Shown here in pieces: positions 1 to 10,983 of a DNA stretch of 64,000 nucleotides (the first letter of the stretch is position 1; each line of letters starts with the position of its first letter). Where the stretch lies: the NCBI GenBank assembly GCA_011947345.1, contig JAAVTG010000537.1, forward strand, positions 1 to 64,000. Reading direction: 5' to 3'. Under the pieces are notes generated by a model. The model had not been told where the DNA came from. It made no database searches and worked only from the letters and a program-made list of their open reading frames with translations. The translations under genes were made by a program, and so were the position numbers. This stretch comes from Phytophthora quininea (lineage: Eukaryota > Oomycota > Peronosporomycetes > Peronosporales > Peronosporaceae).

Positions 1-680
1 AATCATCTGTGGCGTAAACATTCTGGGTACAAACCACTGGGTCCATGGTGAATGCGAATTCTCGCTAAGTGCCAGAATCCACGTCCAGAGAGAATCTCCA
101 TCGAAGAAATCTCCATCCAAGAGAATCTCCATCGAAGAAATGGCCGCCCAAGAAATATACCCTTGGAATGTTCATCCAAGAACTTCGGTCTTGGGCGGCA
201 GCCGTGCTTCTTGGGTCACTTGGGCAGCTTGGGGATTTGCAGGTCCTTGCCTCACACATCGTGAGGTTAGCCAAGGCGAGACGGGTTGCACACAGGAATA
301 CCTTTCACTGTGGCAATTTATACCTTGGTTCTTGGCGACCCGTTTAAGGACGAGGGGTGACCAGGACGTAACGTGCACTCACGCTCAAGGCAATGTGCCC
401 TTGGGCGTACATTCCAAGAGCGGAGATCCCTTCAACGTGCATTTCAAGGACACGCCATTTCTTGGGCGTGCCTTTCAAGAACACATTTTCTTGGGCGCAC
501 TTCCTGGTCTTGAGGGCCCATCCTTGGTAAGACAGCACACCCCCGCCTTCTCCCAAGCGACACGTTTTATCGCACATCTCTTCATCTCTTGAACGTAATA
601 TCCAACACTAGCTCCATAATAAACTCCATATGTAAACTCTCCACAGCGCGATCCATAGAAAAACACAATTCACATCGTCA
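1..680 (-). repeat. 3' LTR of the Gypsy element (partial, cut by window edge)
   Basis: Positions 1-680 match 12096-12779 base for base apart from a 1-bp difference near 89 and a 3-bp difference near 186. The LTR ends in CA at 680; the next bases c,a are shared by chance, so the end may be 682. It contains dispersed copies of a CTTGGGCG word (near 190, 410, 461, 490) separated by TTCAAG/TTCCAAG blocks, giving a loose 30-50 bp periodicity between 400 and 540. The other LTR terminus lies outside the window. Confidence 0.93.
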
Positions 681-683
681 CAA

Positions 684-693
684 CCGCCCTTCC
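684..693 (-). promoter_or_regulatory. Putative polypurine tract of the retrotransposon
   Basis: On the element's sense strand a purine-rich run (GGAAGGGCGG, one pyrimidine) lies directly upstream of the 3' LTR, 1-3 bp from its boundary. This is where plus-strand DNA synthesis is primed in LTR elements. Position and composition are seen; function is inferred. Confidence 0.5.
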
Positions 694-957
694 GGTCATG
701 GCTGGCCACAGCGGAATTTACTTCCAAGGCGGCAACCATGTCAGGATCCATCAACAACACTCAGCGCACTTTCATGCGACTTCCTCATATCGGGAGCTGC
801 GTCCTTTCTCATTATCGCCGCCACTCACAGCCTCCTTTCAACAGAAGCTCACCATCACTTTAGCCCAATGGGCCACAATTACAAAGCCAGTTTCAAAACA
901 ATACCAGTCGGTTCACACTTCCGTCGATCTGCGCTCAAAAGACGTTCGTCGAAGACG

Positions 958-2823
958 CTATTCTCTTGGGTGATCATCTCCAGCTTGCATGGCTTCAAGG
1001 CGAGCTCTAGACCTCGCTCCTTTATGAAACTCATACAGGAGAGCACCACAGTTCAACTGCGAAGCGGGTAACCAGTCTGTTTCGGTGTAACCCTTCCACT
1101 TGACATTGTACTCGCGAACACGCTTAGAATTGCGCGTTGGCCGTTTCCACCTCATGTCCAAAATTTCTTCGACTTCATATTCGTCGTTTTGGGCATCGGG
1201 TTCCCAGTTGTCTTCAGGCAACAGTTCAGCATCGAAGTCATCCTCGTCACTCACAGAAATCTCCGCTGTAGGGCGCTTAGGAAATAACGCCCTGGGTTTC
1301 AATCGGCTGATGTGGACCCAAGGATTCACTCGGTAACCAGTGTCGGAAACCTTCAACTTGACTCTGAAGTCATTATGAATTTCTTCGATGCGGAACGGCC
1401 CGTGCCACAGATGAGCAAGCTTTCGGCTCAGTCCCGGTAGGACCTTAGGTATGTACAGCCAGACTGCGTCACCTTCCCTGAAACCACTTTTCAAGCGATC
1501 AGACAACTCGTTCCAAGCCTGGGTCTGTTCTCTTGAGCGTCGTTCCTTGGCTTCCTTCTGCAAATCTTCAGCACAAGCCCTAGCGTAGCTATAGTCACGC
1601 TGCATCTTACGACGCCATTCGTAGGCGCTGAGTTCGACGAAACCTGAGGGCTTCGGCCCAAGCATAGCAGAAAGCGTGCCTTGAGCGTCCCATCCGTGGA
1701 CCAAGTAGAATGGTGTATCCAGGCGAACCGCGTCGAAGGAAGTGTTCAGCGCGAACATCAGCCTTTCAGCGTGGTCGTCCCAGTCACTTTGGTCGGCTTC
1801 AGCGACGTACGCTCGGATGCTCCGAATGACTGTCTGTCCTGAGCGCTCTTGTTGGCCATTGGCCTGTGGGCGGTAGGCAAGAGTTGCCCTCTGCTTGCTG
1901 CCCAAGAGCTCACGGAACTTGGTGAAAACCTCGCTCATGAAGCGAGGGTCCTGGTCATGACGGATCATCGAAGACGCGCCAAATCTCTTGAACACACATT
2001 CTTCGTATGCTTCGGCGACGTCTTGGGCGGTGGTCGTACTCATCGGTTTGCACATCACGAACCCGGAAAAGGTGTCCTGAAACAGCAGCAAGAATGTATT
2101 GCCGCGGTCGGACTTGGGTAGGTGAGTGACAAAATCCATTGAAACGACTTCGAAGGGCCGACTCGGCTCGATGTTACCAGGCGAAGGACCTGGGTTCGGC
2201 GGTCGCCCCTTGGCTGACGCACAGTCCACACACTCTTTGACGAACTTTTCGACATCCGAGTACATCCGCGTCCAAAAGAACTCAGACCGGAGTTTCTCGT
2301 ACGTGCGTGTGATACCTTGATGGCCGCCCTGGAAATCTTCATGGGCATAGTGTAGGATATCAATTCGAAGAGATTCCGGCACTACCAGTCTTGGTTCCAA
2401 GTTTCTGTCGCGTGGTCGATTACGAGTTGGAGCACTTAGCCGATAGAGCACATCCCTTGAGTCCAAGACGTATTGATCGGCGCCTTTAGCGATCTTCCGG
2501 GCTTGGGCCTTGGAGAAATCTTCCAAGTCCCCAGCCAAGAATTTCTTGATCTGCGCAATCTGGACGTCTCCGTCCTGATGCGCCTTGATTCGTCGCCACC
2601 TCTCATCTTGGGCTTCAAGTGGGCTTTTCGGTGTAGGTCGTTCTCCTTCTTCCCGAGCTCGAGCACGGGTCACAGCAGCCATCACCTTGGCAGCATTGGA
2701 CATGGGGTCTGTTTCTTGGGCGGCAACATTTTCTCCGCCCAAGGGCGCCTCGCTTTGAGCGTCAGATTCAGGGATTTCAGCTGGCTTCATCAACTTCTCT
2801 GGCAACTTCGACACTACCTGCAA
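958..2823 (-). CDS. Retrotransposon integrase with C-terminal chromodomain (3' part of pol)
   Basis: This 621-codon ORF inserts the element's cDNA into the genome. An HHCC zinc-binding region (HYAHEDFQGGHQG followed by CVDC) precedes the catalytic core. The core shows the first Asp in SMDFV, the second in HDQDPRF, and the Glu in NGQQERSG. The C-terminus carries a chromodomain beginning YEVEEILDMRW, with the typical VKWKGY then W core, which in chromoviruses directs insertion to marked chromatin. Upstream the frame links to the RNase H region through a one-base break near 2915: the other frame reads NQAADYLTSK just before this ORF, a normal RNase H ending. The start given is therefore internal to pol, not a true initiation site. 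Confidence 0.92.
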   Translation of the reverse strand: MQVVSKLPEKLMKPAEIPESDAQSEAPLGGENVAAQETDPMSNAAKVMAAVTRARAREEGERPTPKSPLEAQDERWRRIKAHQDGDVQIAQIKKFLAGDLEDFSKAQARKIAKGADQYVLDSRDVLYRLSAPTRNRPRDRNLEPRLVVPESLRIDILHYAHEDFQGGHQGITRTYEKLRSEFFWTRMYSDVEKFVKECVDCASAKGRPPNPGPSPGNIEPSRPFEVVSMDFVTHLPKSDRGNTFLLLFQDTFSGFVMCKPMSTTTAQDVAEAYEECVFKRFGASSMIRHDQDPRFMSEVFTKFRELLGSKQRATLAYRPQANGQQERSGQTVIRSIRAYVAEADQSDWDDHAERLMFALNTSFDAVRLDTPFYLVHGWDAQGTLSAMLGPKPSGFVELSAYEWRRKMQRDYSYARACAEDLQKEAKERRSREQTQAWNELSDRLKSGFREGDAVWLYIPKVLPGLSRKLAHLWHGPFRIEEIHNDFRVKLKVSDTGYRVNPWVHISRLKPRALFPKRPTAEISVSDEDDFDAELLPEDNWEPDAQNDEYEVEEILDMRWKRPTRNSKRVREYNVKWKGYTETDWLPASQLNCGALLYEFHKGARSRARLEAMQAGDDHPRE

Positions 2824-2885
2824 ATGAGCAAGCTCTTCCAGCTCAGTGATCTCACCCGACCGTCCAGCTAGTAGCGTCTTCGACG

Positions 2886-3278
2886 TCAGGTAATCAGCGG
2901 CTTGGTTGTAATCCCTTTGACGTGAACCAAATCCAGCCTCTTGAACTTCAGTTTCAGTACTTCATACTCGGCTAGACGACGTTGCAAGTTAGGTTGATTG
3001 CAGTTGATCAGGCCTTGAGCTTGTTGGATGACAATCCTAGAATCGCCAACCACTACCAATTCTTCGATCCCGCGCTCAACAGCTAGGGTCAATCCCTTTA
3101 ACAGTCCATTGTACTCAGCGTCGTTCACCGTGACGTCCTCCAGGATAAATCCATGCGCAATCAGAACACGCCATCCAGGGAGCTGCCATAGAATACATCC
3201 GCAACTTCCCTGTCTGGTCGAGGTCTTGGCCGCACCATCGAACGACAGAACCACTCCCTTGAAACTGATATCCAACAT
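2886..3278 (-). CDS. Second (intact) RNase H domain of pol
   Basis: The reading frame holds an RNase H fold with conserved acidic positions in SFDGAAK, NDAEYNGLLKGL and VVGDSR. It follows the usual, here degenerate, RNase H that is joined to reverse transcriptase. An additional RNase H downstream of the first is known from some oomycete and plant Gypsy elements. The frame is separated from the reverse transcriptase ORF by one base at a C6-expected/C5-observed run (3291-3295, minus strand) and from integrase by another near 2915, so it is part of one polyprotein rather than a free gene. Confidence 0.85.
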   Translation of the reverse strand: MLDISFKGVVLSFDGAAKTSTRQGSCGCILWQLPGWRVLIAHGFILEDVTVNDAEYNGLLKGLTLAVERGIEELVVVGDSRIVIQQAQGLINCNQPNLQRRLAEYEVLKLKFKRLDLVHVKGITTKPLIT

Positions 3279-3280
3279 CT

Positions 3281-4944
3281 CTACACTGATGGGGGCGGCG
3301 CCTTGACACGCCCCTTGGCAGGGACAAGGTTCTCAGCAACTTCATCCAACGACTCACGTGGAGTGATGCCCGCTCCTAAAATGGCGGCCAAACCATCTTC
3401 ATCATGTTGCGTTCGGCGGAGTTCCAAAGACCACTTAGACAATTCCAGTCCCCATTTGAGGTGACGTCCATCAGCAGTATTCGAAGCCAACAGCCACTTC
3501 AACACAGAATAGCGGGTGTACACCACGACGGGGAATCCTGTGCCATGAATGAGCGGCCTGAACAGTTCTAGGACGCGCAATATGGCGATCACCTCTTTCT
3601 CCGCTAGGTGGTACCTCACTTCGAATTCGTTCAGCACACGCCCAGTAAATCGTACAGGTTGGACTATTCCTTCATACTCCTGTCCAAGGACGGCACTTGC
3701 CGCCCAAGGATTCGCGTGGGGTATGACCACAAACTGACGAGTTCGATCTGGGTGCCTTAGAAGCGGTGTTGAAGTAATCTTCCGCTTGAGCAACTCGAAT
3801 GCTTCCTTTGCACGCGCGAGGTCTCTCCCCGAACGTACCTGTTCATCACTCAATTCGTACAGGACTGCCGCTATAACAGGGTCTTCGATGAACTTATTGT
3901 AATAGTTCAGGCTTCCGAGGAAGGACTGCACGCCCTTCAGCGTCGACGGGAAGGGCAGCTCCTGGACGCCCTTGGCGATCTTCGGCGTAGCCCTAATTCC
4001 TTCAGCGCTGATCTCGTGCGAAAGGTACGGGATGGTCAGCTTACCAAACTCACTCTTCGGCAGACTAACTGAGATCCGCCAGTACCGCAGTCTGTACAGC
4101 AGCGCATCCAGGTCCTCGCACAACCGGTCCCATGTCGGAGCTCCGTGAGCGATATCGTCAATATAAGAACTACGCCCCAGTACTGGACCCAGATGACTCG
4201 GCATCGGGATATTGCGTTGGAAGACTGTCATGACGTCAGTCAAAGCTGGCACGGTCTTGGGCGCGGGCTCAACAACTGACATATCCTTCGACCTACCATC
4301 CAAGCCCAGGAAGTCCAACACCTCTGGATCCACATGAGCTTCTTCTTCAGCAGATAATCGAACAAACCCCCACAAACAATTGTTGATCACACATTGGTAA
4401 ATCAAAGGGGCGTTCTTCAACCCGAAAGGCATGCGTATCCACTGGAAATGACCAAAGGGACAGATGAACGCTGAAATCAACTTCGCTCTCTCTGTCATCA
4501 AGATCGCCCAAAGCCGCTCGCCATATCCAAGGACATGAACCACATCGCTGCCTCGAAGCCGATCAACAAATCGTCGATCAAGGGTAGCGGGTAGCTAGAC
4601 AGCTTGATGAAACTGTTGACCAGACGGTAATCAATACACATCCTGATGTCCACCCCATTCTTCTTGAGTACGATCACGATGGGTGACGCCCAGGGCGACT
4701 CGGAGAATTCTATCAACCCAGTTTCAAGAAGTTTCTTCAGTAGGTCATAGACTTTGACCAACAGGTGCGGTGCCACTTGCCTCGCACGCTGTGCAACGGG
4801 CTTGGCGTCGCCGACATCCAAGTCGCAGACAACTCCACGGGCAGGTGCTGGAGCGGCGTTACCATCGCCCAAGAAAATGGATTTATGCCGCCGAAGGATC
4901 TTCTTCAACTGCTCATCCATCTCGGGTGTAGTCGCACCAGGCAC
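3281..4944 (-). CDS. Reverse transcriptase with degenerate tethered RNase H (pol)
   Basis: Two overlapping frames (4944-4498 and 4543-3281) together give a Gypsy reverse transcriptase. Visible motifs are ETGLIEFSESPWASPIV, RMCIDYRLVN, LDMASGF, MPFGLKNAP and the catalytic YIDD. The break at 4510-4512 needs one more T in a TTT run to connect MASGF with the following block. About 45 extra residues sit between LWGF and YIDD. The adjoining RNase H-like region has HANPWAAS where a catalytic TDAS-type Asp is expected, so this copy looks catalytically dead and serves as the tether, with the next ORF supplying activity. The frame ends in a stop just before the second RNase H. Confidence 0.9.
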
Positions 4945-5231
4945 CCGACATCCGCTTCTTCAATGTTGCATTCAGGGCTGAGGTCCCCCAACTCGGGGAG
5001 CATGGTCAGTTCATCTCGAAGCTGGGCCATCAACTCACTACCCTCACGTATGTATACGGCGGGTTCAAGGTCAAGTTCTTCAGCGGTGATTCGCATGACC
5101 TGAGCATATTCACGCTCGAGCTTTTCGACCGGTGTACCAATCATAGTCTGCATCGGAAACTCCACCTCGCCACTTGCCGGATCTACATTCGAAGGCTCAT
5201 CCGAGACGTCATCCTCTTGAACTTCACCCAA
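4905..5231 (-). CDS. Pol linker between protease and reverse transcriptase
   Basis: This acidic ORF of 108 codons contains no catalytic motif that I recognise. It lies between the protease region and the start of reverse transcriptase and overlaps the latter by 40 bases in another frame. Its sequence near the end (ECNIEEADVG) leads into the RT frame, so it is most likely the N-terminal extension of RT separated by an indel. Confidence is for it being translated as part of pol. Confidence 0.55.
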   Translation of the reverse strand: MGEVQEDDVSDEPSNVDPASGEVEFPMQTMIGTPVEKLEREYAQVMRITAEELDLEPAVYIREGSELMAQLRDELTMLPELGDLSPECNIEEADVGCLVRLHPRWMSS

Positions 5232-5303
5232 CGTTTGGTGCAGAGACTTCGATCGAAGAGTTAGTCACATCAATGTCGCCCTTCAGCTCACGTTTGACAA
5301 CTT

Positions 5304-6373
5304 CTACCCTTCGCGACACGCCCCTTGACAAGGGTCATAACCACCCTTGGACATTAGATCCAAGGCAGAACCGTCTTCAATCAGCTCTGTACTCACTGGG
5401 ACGTCCGCTTCAAACTCCGTCTGAACCGCGGCATCGACCAGTTTTCTTGGGCGGCTAGTTGAGGAACTTTCGTCGACTGATTTGGTCGCGCATTCGTCCA
5501 GCGTAGTTCGAAGACGGGCTAGCCGAACCTCGGCAGAGACTTCGGTAGGCCGCTGAACAATCTTGGTTGGCCACTTGTACGTTGGGCGATCAACACAAGG
5601 ATATTCAAACTCCACCGGTTCCCGCTCAGCGAGCGCCTTCAACCTCCGCTGTCGAAAGCGGTTGTCCTTCGAGACTGTGCTCTCATAGATGAGGTGTTGC
5701 CACTGAGCATACCTTCTACTGCTTGACCGCACGAATCGTCCTGTCGGGTACTCGCCGAATTCTACAACTCGCGCCAGAGGCGTCCCGGGTTCGATCCACA
5801 AATCCCGGTCGGAGACGTTCACCACCTTGACACCGACTGCCCAGGAGCGCGCCGCGTAGATAATTTTCGTCACCCAGCGGTCTCCTCGGCCAGCCCACAC
5901 AACGTCACGCTGTGGGTTCGACATACCATAATCCACTCGCACGACAGCGTTCTCTCCTGGGCGGAGATAGAGCATTCTCCGAGGGACCACCGGGAAATTT
6001 GCCTTGGGCGGCCGCTCAGCAGCTCCAAGCATGAGCACCGTTTCTTCATCTGGCAGTTGAACTAGGCCTTCACGGATACACAGCCGAACGCCAGCTGCGT
6101 GCATGAAATCCATTCCAAGAAGTACATCCACCCCTCGCCGATATTGGAGATAAGTAGATCCAAGACATACACAACTCTTGATCCAAGAGTGACTTTGACT
6201 TGGGCGCACGCTGTAACGTAGGTGGGGACCCCACCCAGACCTGACACTTTCATCGTGTCGCGCGACTTGAGCCTGAGTCCGAGCTTACGCGCAAAGTCGT
6301 AACTCAGTATACTCACAGTTGCGCCGGAATCCAAGAGTATTGGAATCCGGAAGTTGTTCACAGCGCCATGCAC
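5304..6373 (-). CDS. Retroviral-type aspartic protease region (pol)
   Basis: The N-terminal segment (6373-6062) shows PILLDSGATVSIL, the single DSGA active-site motif of a retropepsin, followed by a flap-like GLGGVPTY. The remainder lies in a second frame (6209-5304) that resumes with VDVLLGMDFM, the usual hydrophobic-GMDF end of the protease fold. Joining them needs one extra G at the GGGG run on the minus strand (6131-6134 on the plus strand). The 200 residues after the protease are unfamiliar and rich in charged residues. In the element it would release gag and pol products. Confidence 0.87.
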
Positions 6374-6686
6374 CAGGGCAACGTCCTTCGATGACTTGTC
6401 ATCATGATCCGACCACCAACCATAGCGCTCTCCTGGACACAGTTGGAATTCTACTGGTCCATCTTGCTCTTGTTCTCTTGAATGTACGTTTCTATCAACG
6501 TAGTCTTCTCTTGAACTTAGTTTCTTGAGCGCAGATTTGGGTCAGTTGTTGGATCTTGAATCGTAGTCATGCATTGTTGGTTATCTTGGTTTCTCTTCCT
6601 CCTCAGCTCAGGGCCTACGTACACTAAGACACACAATTCCTGGGGTTTCTTGAGCCCGACGCGTTCTGGATCCCCATCCAGCGGGC

Positions 6687-8215
6687 TTAGTGGTTTAACG
6701 TTTCTTCCCCAGGATTGTTCGAACTTACATCCAAGAAATACTTCTGGATATGTTCGGGCAAGTCCTTTAGTGCACCTCGGCGAGCGAGTTCTTTCATTTC
6801 TTGGACAAACTTCAGTTCCGCACACTGACCGTCGCGATGGTACTTTCCACACAGAGAGCACTTGCGCTTGTAGCAGCGCCATGTCGGATGACCTCGATCT
6901 CCACACTGGTCGCAGATCTCCTCCTTCCAGCAAGAGTCGGGGGTGTGCCCCCAATTCATACACTTCTCGCAGAACTCATTGCGGTGAGGGTTCTCACGCC
7001 GCTGTGGTTGGGGTGCTGGGCGCACATTGTTGAACTGTGCTGAAGGACGGAGTCCCATGCCTTCAGCACGGTACGCTTGCTGCACGGGCTCAGGCTCTTC
7101 AGTGTACGTTCCTTGAGCAGCGGATCCTTGGGCGGAGTTTTCTTCAGAGGGGCCGAAACCTCCCCTTCGAACTCACCTCCTTGAAAAGTGACGTGCCTCT
7201 CGGCCTCGATCTCCGCCCTAGAGTCAGCTCCTTGGGATACATACGCGCGTCTTGGATGACTCGTCTTGTACCTGTCGCGAGAGTAGTTGTTGTCCGCGCG
7301 GAAATCGCGAGGCCTCGACGGAGTGTCGTGGTCATCAACCCTCCACACGTCTTCATCTCTGTCCAAGGCACGCTCCAAGTGCTTCATGCTCTTAAAACTC
7401 GAGCCCTGCAAGGCCACCTTGAGCGTTGAATCCTTCAACTTCGTGATGAAGCGACGGATATGTCTCTCTCGACTGGTCGCCCTAGACAAATAACGAACTC
7501 CAGCTCTGGTAGCAGCTGCGTTCAAGCGGTAGTAAAACTCGCGTGCGGTTTCCGACTTGTTCATCTGCATGAGGTAGTACTGTTCTCGGTACCGCTTCTT
7601 GGACTTACACCACATCTTTCGAAATAGCTTCGAAAAGCGCTTCCAGTCCTTCCGCGCAGATTTCGGTAACTGCGTCAGCCAGTTCCGCAGCGCAGGAGAC
7701 AGTCGACTCTTGAGCTGGCGCATCTTCATGTGGTTAGACCATTGGCCTTGGGCGGCAACGTCCAAGAAACGTTCCCACCAGCCAGCTCGGGTAGACAAAG
7801 CCTCCTTCTCGTCAAAGCGTTCAATCGCGTCGAAGCCGATGTAGGGCCTGTAGGTCCACACTGTCGTAGTTCCTCCGCTGCTTGAAGTTGATGTCGAAGG
7901 CGCCATATCCTCCTCGCCTAGACTGTCACTGTCCGAATCGTCACCGGAGCTTGTGTCGCCCCCGTCACTGTCGTCATCCTCACTGGAACTGCTGCTGCTT
8001 GAACTGCCATCCGAAGGTGGAGAGTCCGGACGCCCCTTGCTTTTCTTCGACGGGGTTTTCTTCGACGGAGTTTTCTTGGGCGCCGGCCACTTTGATTCCT
8101 CCTTGGGCGGCGTTTTCTTCGGCGCAGGTCTCTGTTGGGATGATGCCTCTTGGGCGGCAGTACTAGGCTCAGTCTTCAACGTCGGTTCGAGCTTCACCGT
8201 GGCTGGCACCTTCAA
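6687..8215 (-). CDS. Gag polyprotein with three CCHC zinc knuckles
   Basis: The 419-codon ORF 8215-6956 carries a Ser/Asp-rich N-terminus with Pro-Lys repeats (PKKTPPK, PKKTPSKKTPSKK), then a Gypsy gag core (WWERFL...LSPALRNWLTQL...FRKMWC...REFYYRLN). A second frame (7085-6687) continues with nucleocapsid zinc knuckles: CX2CX4HX4C twice and a shorter CX2CX3HX4C. The two frames overlap, and one indel separates gag core from nucleocapsid. The protein would form the virus-like particle and bind the RNA. The Pro-Lys repeats coincide with the recurrent CCGCCCAAG DNA word described in the findings. Confidence 0.9.
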
Positions 8216-8321
8216 GGTACTTGTCGCACTGACAGCTGGCGCGGATTGGGCGGGCGGTAAAGACGCCCCCTGATTACGCCACTTGAAGTTGCTGAATGAG
8301 GGTTAGTCACACGCTCTTTCT

Positions 8322-9686
8322 TCACCTCGGTTGCCGAATGAGGGTGAGGGGCGCACGTGCCTGTTGGACTTGGGACAACGTCGCCCGAAGATCCCGGATC
8401 TGGCCAGCCTGGAACTTCTGCAAGTTAGACGCCGTCTCGCGCTCTTCCGCGCGCTCGCGCTTGACGGCATTGACCTCCTGGTGGAGGGCTGCCACCTGCA
8501 CGGTCACTTGATCGGAGAGCTGCTGCGCCATCGCCTGCGTGGCCTGTTCAAGCCAGATCGCGCGCTCCGCCTCGACTTCGGCGTCTCGCGCTCGCTCCCG
8601 CTCGGCCCACATGGCCTCACGCTCTTGGGCGAGGTTTGCCCAGTCGACTTCAGCGGCCTCCCTCTCCTTGCGAAGAAGTCCTTCGATGTCAAGTTGAGGA
8701 GCCGGCTTGACTTCCCGGGCTTTCGCCCTAGCGGCGCGTTCTTCGACGACGCGGGCACGGGATTCGGCGTCACGGCGAGCTAAATCGGTTTTGGTCAGCG
8801 CGTTCATCATAACTTGTAATTGCTGTTGCATCTCATAGCGCTGTTCCTTCACCGTATTTTGAAGCTCTTGCCGCAGGCGCTCACTTTCCTTCGACTGCCT
8901 TTCAAGATGTTCAGCAGTCTCACGGCGCATTTTCGCCATGGCCTCCTGTTCTTGGTGCAGGATATTCACCGCGACTTGCGATGCTCTCGACGTGGTCGAC
9001 CGCACTGAGCGATGAGAGCGTTCCGAACGCGTAGACTCCGGCCTGTGTGGATACTCATCCTTCGACTCAACATCCAAGGCGGGGAGTCCTTCAGCGTGGT
9101 TCGGACCAACCTCTCGCAGAGGTCGGCCTTGGCTGCTGGGTGGGCTTCTCGCATCGGACGTCCTAGAGCGGGGGTCTTCTACGATCGTAGGTTGTGGAGG
9201 GTAATCCGTACGCGTGAAAGTGCCGCCGTAGGCACCGCCACCAAATCCACTACCTCCTGCAGTACGTGCGGTGAAGACCATCGCCCCTGGGCTTGGGCGG
9301 GGCATGTGCGCCGAAGAGCCTTGCCCCGCTTCCGGCATGGACGAGGAGAACGAGCTATTGCGCGACGTGTTGACACTCGGCCACGACTCGTCAGAAGCAT
9401 GAGGTCCAACAGAACTTGGAACTTCTGCCGTCGGACGCTGGCCAGGGCCATCTTGGATGGTCATTCGAAGAACTCCGGCGGCCAAGCTCGACGCTTGGGT
9501 GGACGTCCCTCGCGACAGCTCCGACCTAGATGGTGGCGTCGCCAGGGATTGCTCTTGGGCAGAGTTCTCCGCTATAGAATCATGCGGGCTCCGACGAGTC
9601 GTCAGTCCGGACATCGTGAAGTGCCAAGCGAACTCCTGACCGAGCAAGTCTACTTCATCTGGCGCCATTGTCATCTCTACGTCCAA
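8322..9686 (-). CDS. Long coiled-coil ORF upstream of gag in the retrotransposon
   Basis: The 454-codon frame has a disordered Ser/Pro/Gly-rich first half and then roughly 200 residues of strongly helical, Glu/Arg/Ala/Gln-rich heptad sequence (for example MRRETAEHLERQSKESERL). No enzymatic motif is visible. It sits upstream of the gag core and overlaps the preceding ORF by 10 bases in a different frame, so it is probably the N-terminal portion of one long gag precursor. Coiled-coil N-termini upstream of gag are seen in other oomycete Gypsy elements; that comparison is from general knowledge. Confidence 0.7.
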   Translation of the reverse strand: MDVEMTMAPDEVDLLGQEFAWHFTMSGLTTRRSPHDSIAENSAQEQSLATPPSRSELSRGTSTQASSLAAGVLRMTIQDGPGQRPTAEVPSSVGPHASDESWPSVNTSRNSSFSSSMPEAGQGSSAHMPRPSPGAMVFTARTAGGSGFGGGAYGGTFTRTDYPPQPTIVEDPRSRTSDARSPPSSQGRPLREVGPNHAEGLPALDVESKDEYPHRPESTRSERSHRSVRSTTSRASQVAVNILHQEQEAMAKMRRETAEHLERQSKESERLRQELQNTVKEQRYEMQQQLQVMMNALTKTDLARRDAESRARVVEERAARAKAREVKPAPQLDIEGLLRKEREAAEVDWANLAQEREAMWAERERARDAEVEAERAIWLEQATQAMAQQLSDQVTVQVAALHQEVNAVKRERAEERETASNLQKFQAGQIRDLRATLSQVQQARAPLTLIRQPR

Positions 9687-10983
9687 GGAACCGAGTCCTG
9701 GGCGGAGCTTTCTTCAGCGGCCACTTCTGCGACTTGCCCCTCCGCCATAAACACGTTGTCTGCGTCCAAAGGCGCGGGTCCGGACAGAGTCTTGACTTCA
9801 TGACACTCCACTCCAGCACTTAGCTGGCGCCACTCAATGAGTTCCGCGGCAAGGTAAGCCTGGACTTCATTCACCACCGAACGAACCCAATCCAAGGGCA
9901 CCCGCGAAGCGTTCTTCCGATACCATTCAGGAACCAGGTTCTCAAACCTGAAACCCGCCTCGAAGAGAAGTGTCTGCACGAATGCAGCGCACTCCCTAGG
10001 CGAGAAGCGTTCGGCTGGGACTTGTATGGCGGAGACGTCTTGGGCGAGACTCATATGCCAACGCTCAGGACGCAAGTCCCCCAACCAAGTCGCACCAGGA
10101 TCCCCAGTCCGTAGCCTTTCAGTGAAGAAGTGCGAAGTCAACACGACACATTCGACCCACTTAGTCGCATCAGCTCTTGGGTTCGGCCATGAGTACTTGA
10201 GGACAGGAGGGACTACTGGCCCCGAAGGGGTTCTTTCCCACCTGCGCACTTGGTCCGCCACGTATGCTCGCGCATCCGCAGCAAACTTTTCTTCATCCTC
10301 AGTTCCAACAGAAGTTGTTAGGCGGAGATCCTGAGGACTCGCCTTTTCTTCAGCGGCACTTCCAAGAGGAACGAGGGCCTTTTCTTCGACTGACTCTTTA
10401 GACTCCATGTCAGCGTCCGTATCTTCATCCAAGGGCAGAGACTCCATTGCATCTTCAGCTGACCCGACGCTTTGCTCCTTAGATCGCTCATCTCGGACAG
10501 CAAGTGTCGTCACCGGCAACTCTGCCCCGACTTCCGGCGACGGAAAACTTACAGTTCTCGACGCTGCCGGGGGCTCAACCATATCGGCGCCTCCTGATGA
10601 CGCCTGGGCGGCACGCTCAAGACTTGCGTCTTGAACTTGCCTGTCTTGGACGTTAGTTTCTTGACCCTGGGGTCCGACTCGCCGCTTGGGCTGTCTTCAG
10701 CGTCAGTCTTAGACGGTATTTCGTCCTCGACGTCAGGTTCAACAGCCGGTTGTTCTTGAGCCGGCGCAGATTCCACGTCCAAGGAATCTGCGTCCAAGGC
10801 AGACGCTCGCTCCGCGTCTCTGGCGGCCTTCTTGCGCTGGCGATTTTCCCTCGCCAACGTGTCGAGGTCCTTAACCTCGTCCGCCGGAAATCCTTGCGCT
10901 CGTCGAGAGTGACGGGTCGCCTCACCGCGACCACCATCACCACGATCCTGAGCAGTCTTCGATCCACCTCTTCCCTCCGCCAT
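9677..10983 (-). CDS. First ORF(s) of the retrotransposon, function unknown
   Basis: Two frames, 10983-10549 (begins MAEGRGGSKTAQDRG) and 10582-9677, overlap by 34 bases and read together as one acidic, disordered protein of about 430 residues. The second contains a more structured stretch (SWPNPRADATKWVECVVLTS, then WHMSLAQDVSAIQ and an aliphatic tail). I recognise no domain. The position, first in the transcript and before the coiled-coil ORF, fits a gag N-terminus. The start at 10983 is the first good ATG after the leader. Confidence 0.6.
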
